Shown one piece after another: positions 62,729-64,000 of a DNA stretch of 64,000 nt (positions within the stretch are counted from its first letter, which is position 1; every line of letters begins with the position of its first letter). The stretch lies in assembly GCF_007097395.1 (NCBI RefSeq), contig NZ_VKDC01000008.1, positions 124,001-188,000 of the forward strand, written 5' to 3'. A program made the translations under genes and the position numbers. The notes under the pieces were generated by a model that saw only the letters and a list, made by a program, of their open reading frames with translations, ran no database searches and was not told where the DNA came from. The stretch comes from Fulvivirga sp. M361. GTDB lineage: Bacteria > Bacteroidota > Bacteroidia > Cytophagales > Cyclobacteriaceae.

Positions 62729-64000
62729 GATGATAATGTTTTAGGGTTAGAAATGATATAATGAAGCTAATACCGAATAAAAACTTATACTAATTGGTTT
62801 TCCGAATAATATAAATTAGTATCCGAAATATTGGGATTTTCCTACATTGAAGGTGCTTTGCCTGACTTATAACGAGCATATTTTGCGTTTTCAAATTTAT
62901 GTATGACCCAATATCATCCGGCGATAAGCCTAAACTAAAGGTTATTTTAAACCTACGTGAACCTCCACTTTCTGGCACCAATCGACGCTATAACCAACTT
63001 AGGGGGTTGGCTACTTAAAAGAATTCCCAACCTGTTAGATTTTCGAAAAGTAAAGGACCTTAATAGTTACATTGCCGCTGTCAAGGACAAGTTTCTTCTG
63101 ACGATTTTTAATTTGTTTTTTGGACACTGGAAATTATAAATCACTATTTTCTGTGCGGGCTTAGGAACACTCAAATACAGTTAATTTTTTAAGTAAAAAG
63201 TGATCCAACTGAGGTTATTTATTAACTACCAAGGTCAAAAAAAATGTATATATGGTGATGAGCCTACTCAGTGATTTCCGAAAGCCCAGTACCTTACAGT
63301 TAACCAGGCTGCAAAACAAGGTATTTTAGTGGCAATTTTACTCATTAACCCGGGTCGGGTCATAAGACATCTAAAAGCTTAGATTAGATCCGTATCACTA
63401 CTAGAATTTATATTGGATTTATAATCAGAAAGTTAAAGTAACCCTCCCGCGAAAGAGGCTACCTACACTTCCTACACTAACAATCCGGAAATTGGTTTGT
63501 GACAACAATTGGGTAAATTGTAGTTATAATCCCAACCCAGGTTAACAAGTATGTAAGCATCATTTTTTAAAAGTTAAGAAGGCACATGCGCGAGGCACCT
63601 ACCTTCTATACCACCCTTTTCCATTCTGTCATTAAAACCTTCCAAAACCTATACGCCTACCACACAACCCTCCTTATACTATGAAGATCAGGATTAGTTT
63701 TAAATCGTTGTATTATTGTCAAAAAAGAGATATAACCGGATCATAAGAAAATGCATTTTCCCAATGCACCTCACTGCTTTCCGAAGAACTAACCTGAGTC
63801 ATGAATTTTTCTACGCTTTTAAAATTCAACGATCCCTTTTCTTTAAAGCAGTAAACTTTTTATCAAAGCTTTGAAGCGCTGTTTTATACTATTAAACCCG
63901 GATCATGCTGACCATATAAGTGTTATATTGACCACTTCTGGCTATACACTATTTGTGATAATCTCCATACGGACTGTTTTTGAATCAGCATTGACAGTCG
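62729..64000. other. About 1.3 kb without recognisable genes
   Basis: Short frames exist (minus 62790-62981, plus 62957-63139), but neither has a recognisable domain, promoter or coding bias and I reject both. No tRNA, rRNA or repeat family was recognised. An inverted repeat ATACTAATT/AATTAGTAT (62787-62795 with 62814-62822) is the only structure noted. Confidence 0.45.

Noticed and set aside
62957-63139. A 60-residue plus-strand frame near the right end
   Set aside because: No homology is recognised, it overlaps another weak frame and lies in DNA without other coding signs.
1-64000. tRNA, rRNA, CRISPR arrays, insertion sequences
   Set aside because: I looked for conserved tRNA arms, regularly spaced repeats and transposase motifs (DDE) on both strands and found none I could support.

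Overview
The window looks like chromosome from a member of the Bacteroidota, most likely Cytophagales (Fulvivirga-like gliding marine bacteria). The evidence is three large secreted proteins ending in the Type IX secretion (T9SS) type A sorting domain (Y/F-PNP near the start, a short conserved beta end), a DUF4270 lipoprotein, a LytS/LytTR two-component pair, SusC-like carboxypeptidase-regulatory domains, few Shine-Dalgarno sequences, and promoter-like TAnnTTTG elements. The genus is inference. I see no rRNA, tRNA, CRISPR array, transposase or phage gene.

Positions 1-24500 are ordinary chromosome made of short transcription units. They hold an HTTM membrane protein (cut by the window edge) with its partner, an ECF sigma factor with a TPR-bearing putative anti-sigma factor, and a ParA-like protein whose P-loop has been lost. 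Next come small membrane proteins, an alpha/beta hydrolase, a MuiA-like protein with a SusC-like insert, and a stress-type run: Crp/Fnr regulator, SnoaL-like protein, YceI, CPVC thioredoxin-like protein, DUF2024, a cysteine-tailed MarR, a methionine aminopeptidase, DinB, RidA and a uracil-DNA glycosylase-like protein. A divergent pair follows: a secreted LamG-like protein and a membrane-anchored HTH protein, with four helically phased 10-bp repeats between them. After these lie a LytS/LytTR pair, a kelch lipoprotein plus DUF4270 lipoprotein, and an outer-membrane protein.

Positions 24632-52327 hold the most distinctive content: eleven minus-strand genes in a row. In transcription order they are a VWA protein with a T9SS tail, an LRR/carboxypeptidase-regulatory protein with a T9SS tail, an outer-membrane beta-barrel, a secreted SprB-repeat-like protein, a membrane-anchored Skp/OmpH-like chaperone, a lipoprotein, a 1610-residue SpvB/Tc-B-like shell protein, a NIDO-PKD-CBM protein with an RHS-like tail, a LolA-like secreted protein, a 2502-residue RHS protein ending in a pretoxin Hint domain plus a GIY-YIG-like C-terminal tip, and finally an LRR protein placed where an immunity protein is expected. 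I read this as a surface-assembled RHS/Tc-like polymorphic toxin locus that carries its own chaperone, anchor and cognate immunity. A likely terminator at 48421-48455 separates the VWA gene from the rest.

Positions 53155-55706 are an arsenic-resistance operon (ArsR, DUF6428, a phosphatase-type arsenate reductase, an ACR3 pump) with the same palindromic operator in front of arsR and again in front of the second gene. A giant GLUG/InlB-repeat adhesin with nine carboxypeptidase-regulatory repeats and a T9SS tail follows (56646-61472), closed by a 24-bp perfect inverted repeat. The last kilobases hold a degenerate histidine-kinase-like ATPase domain protein, a small Cys-rich conserved protein, and about 1.3 kb in which I see no gene.
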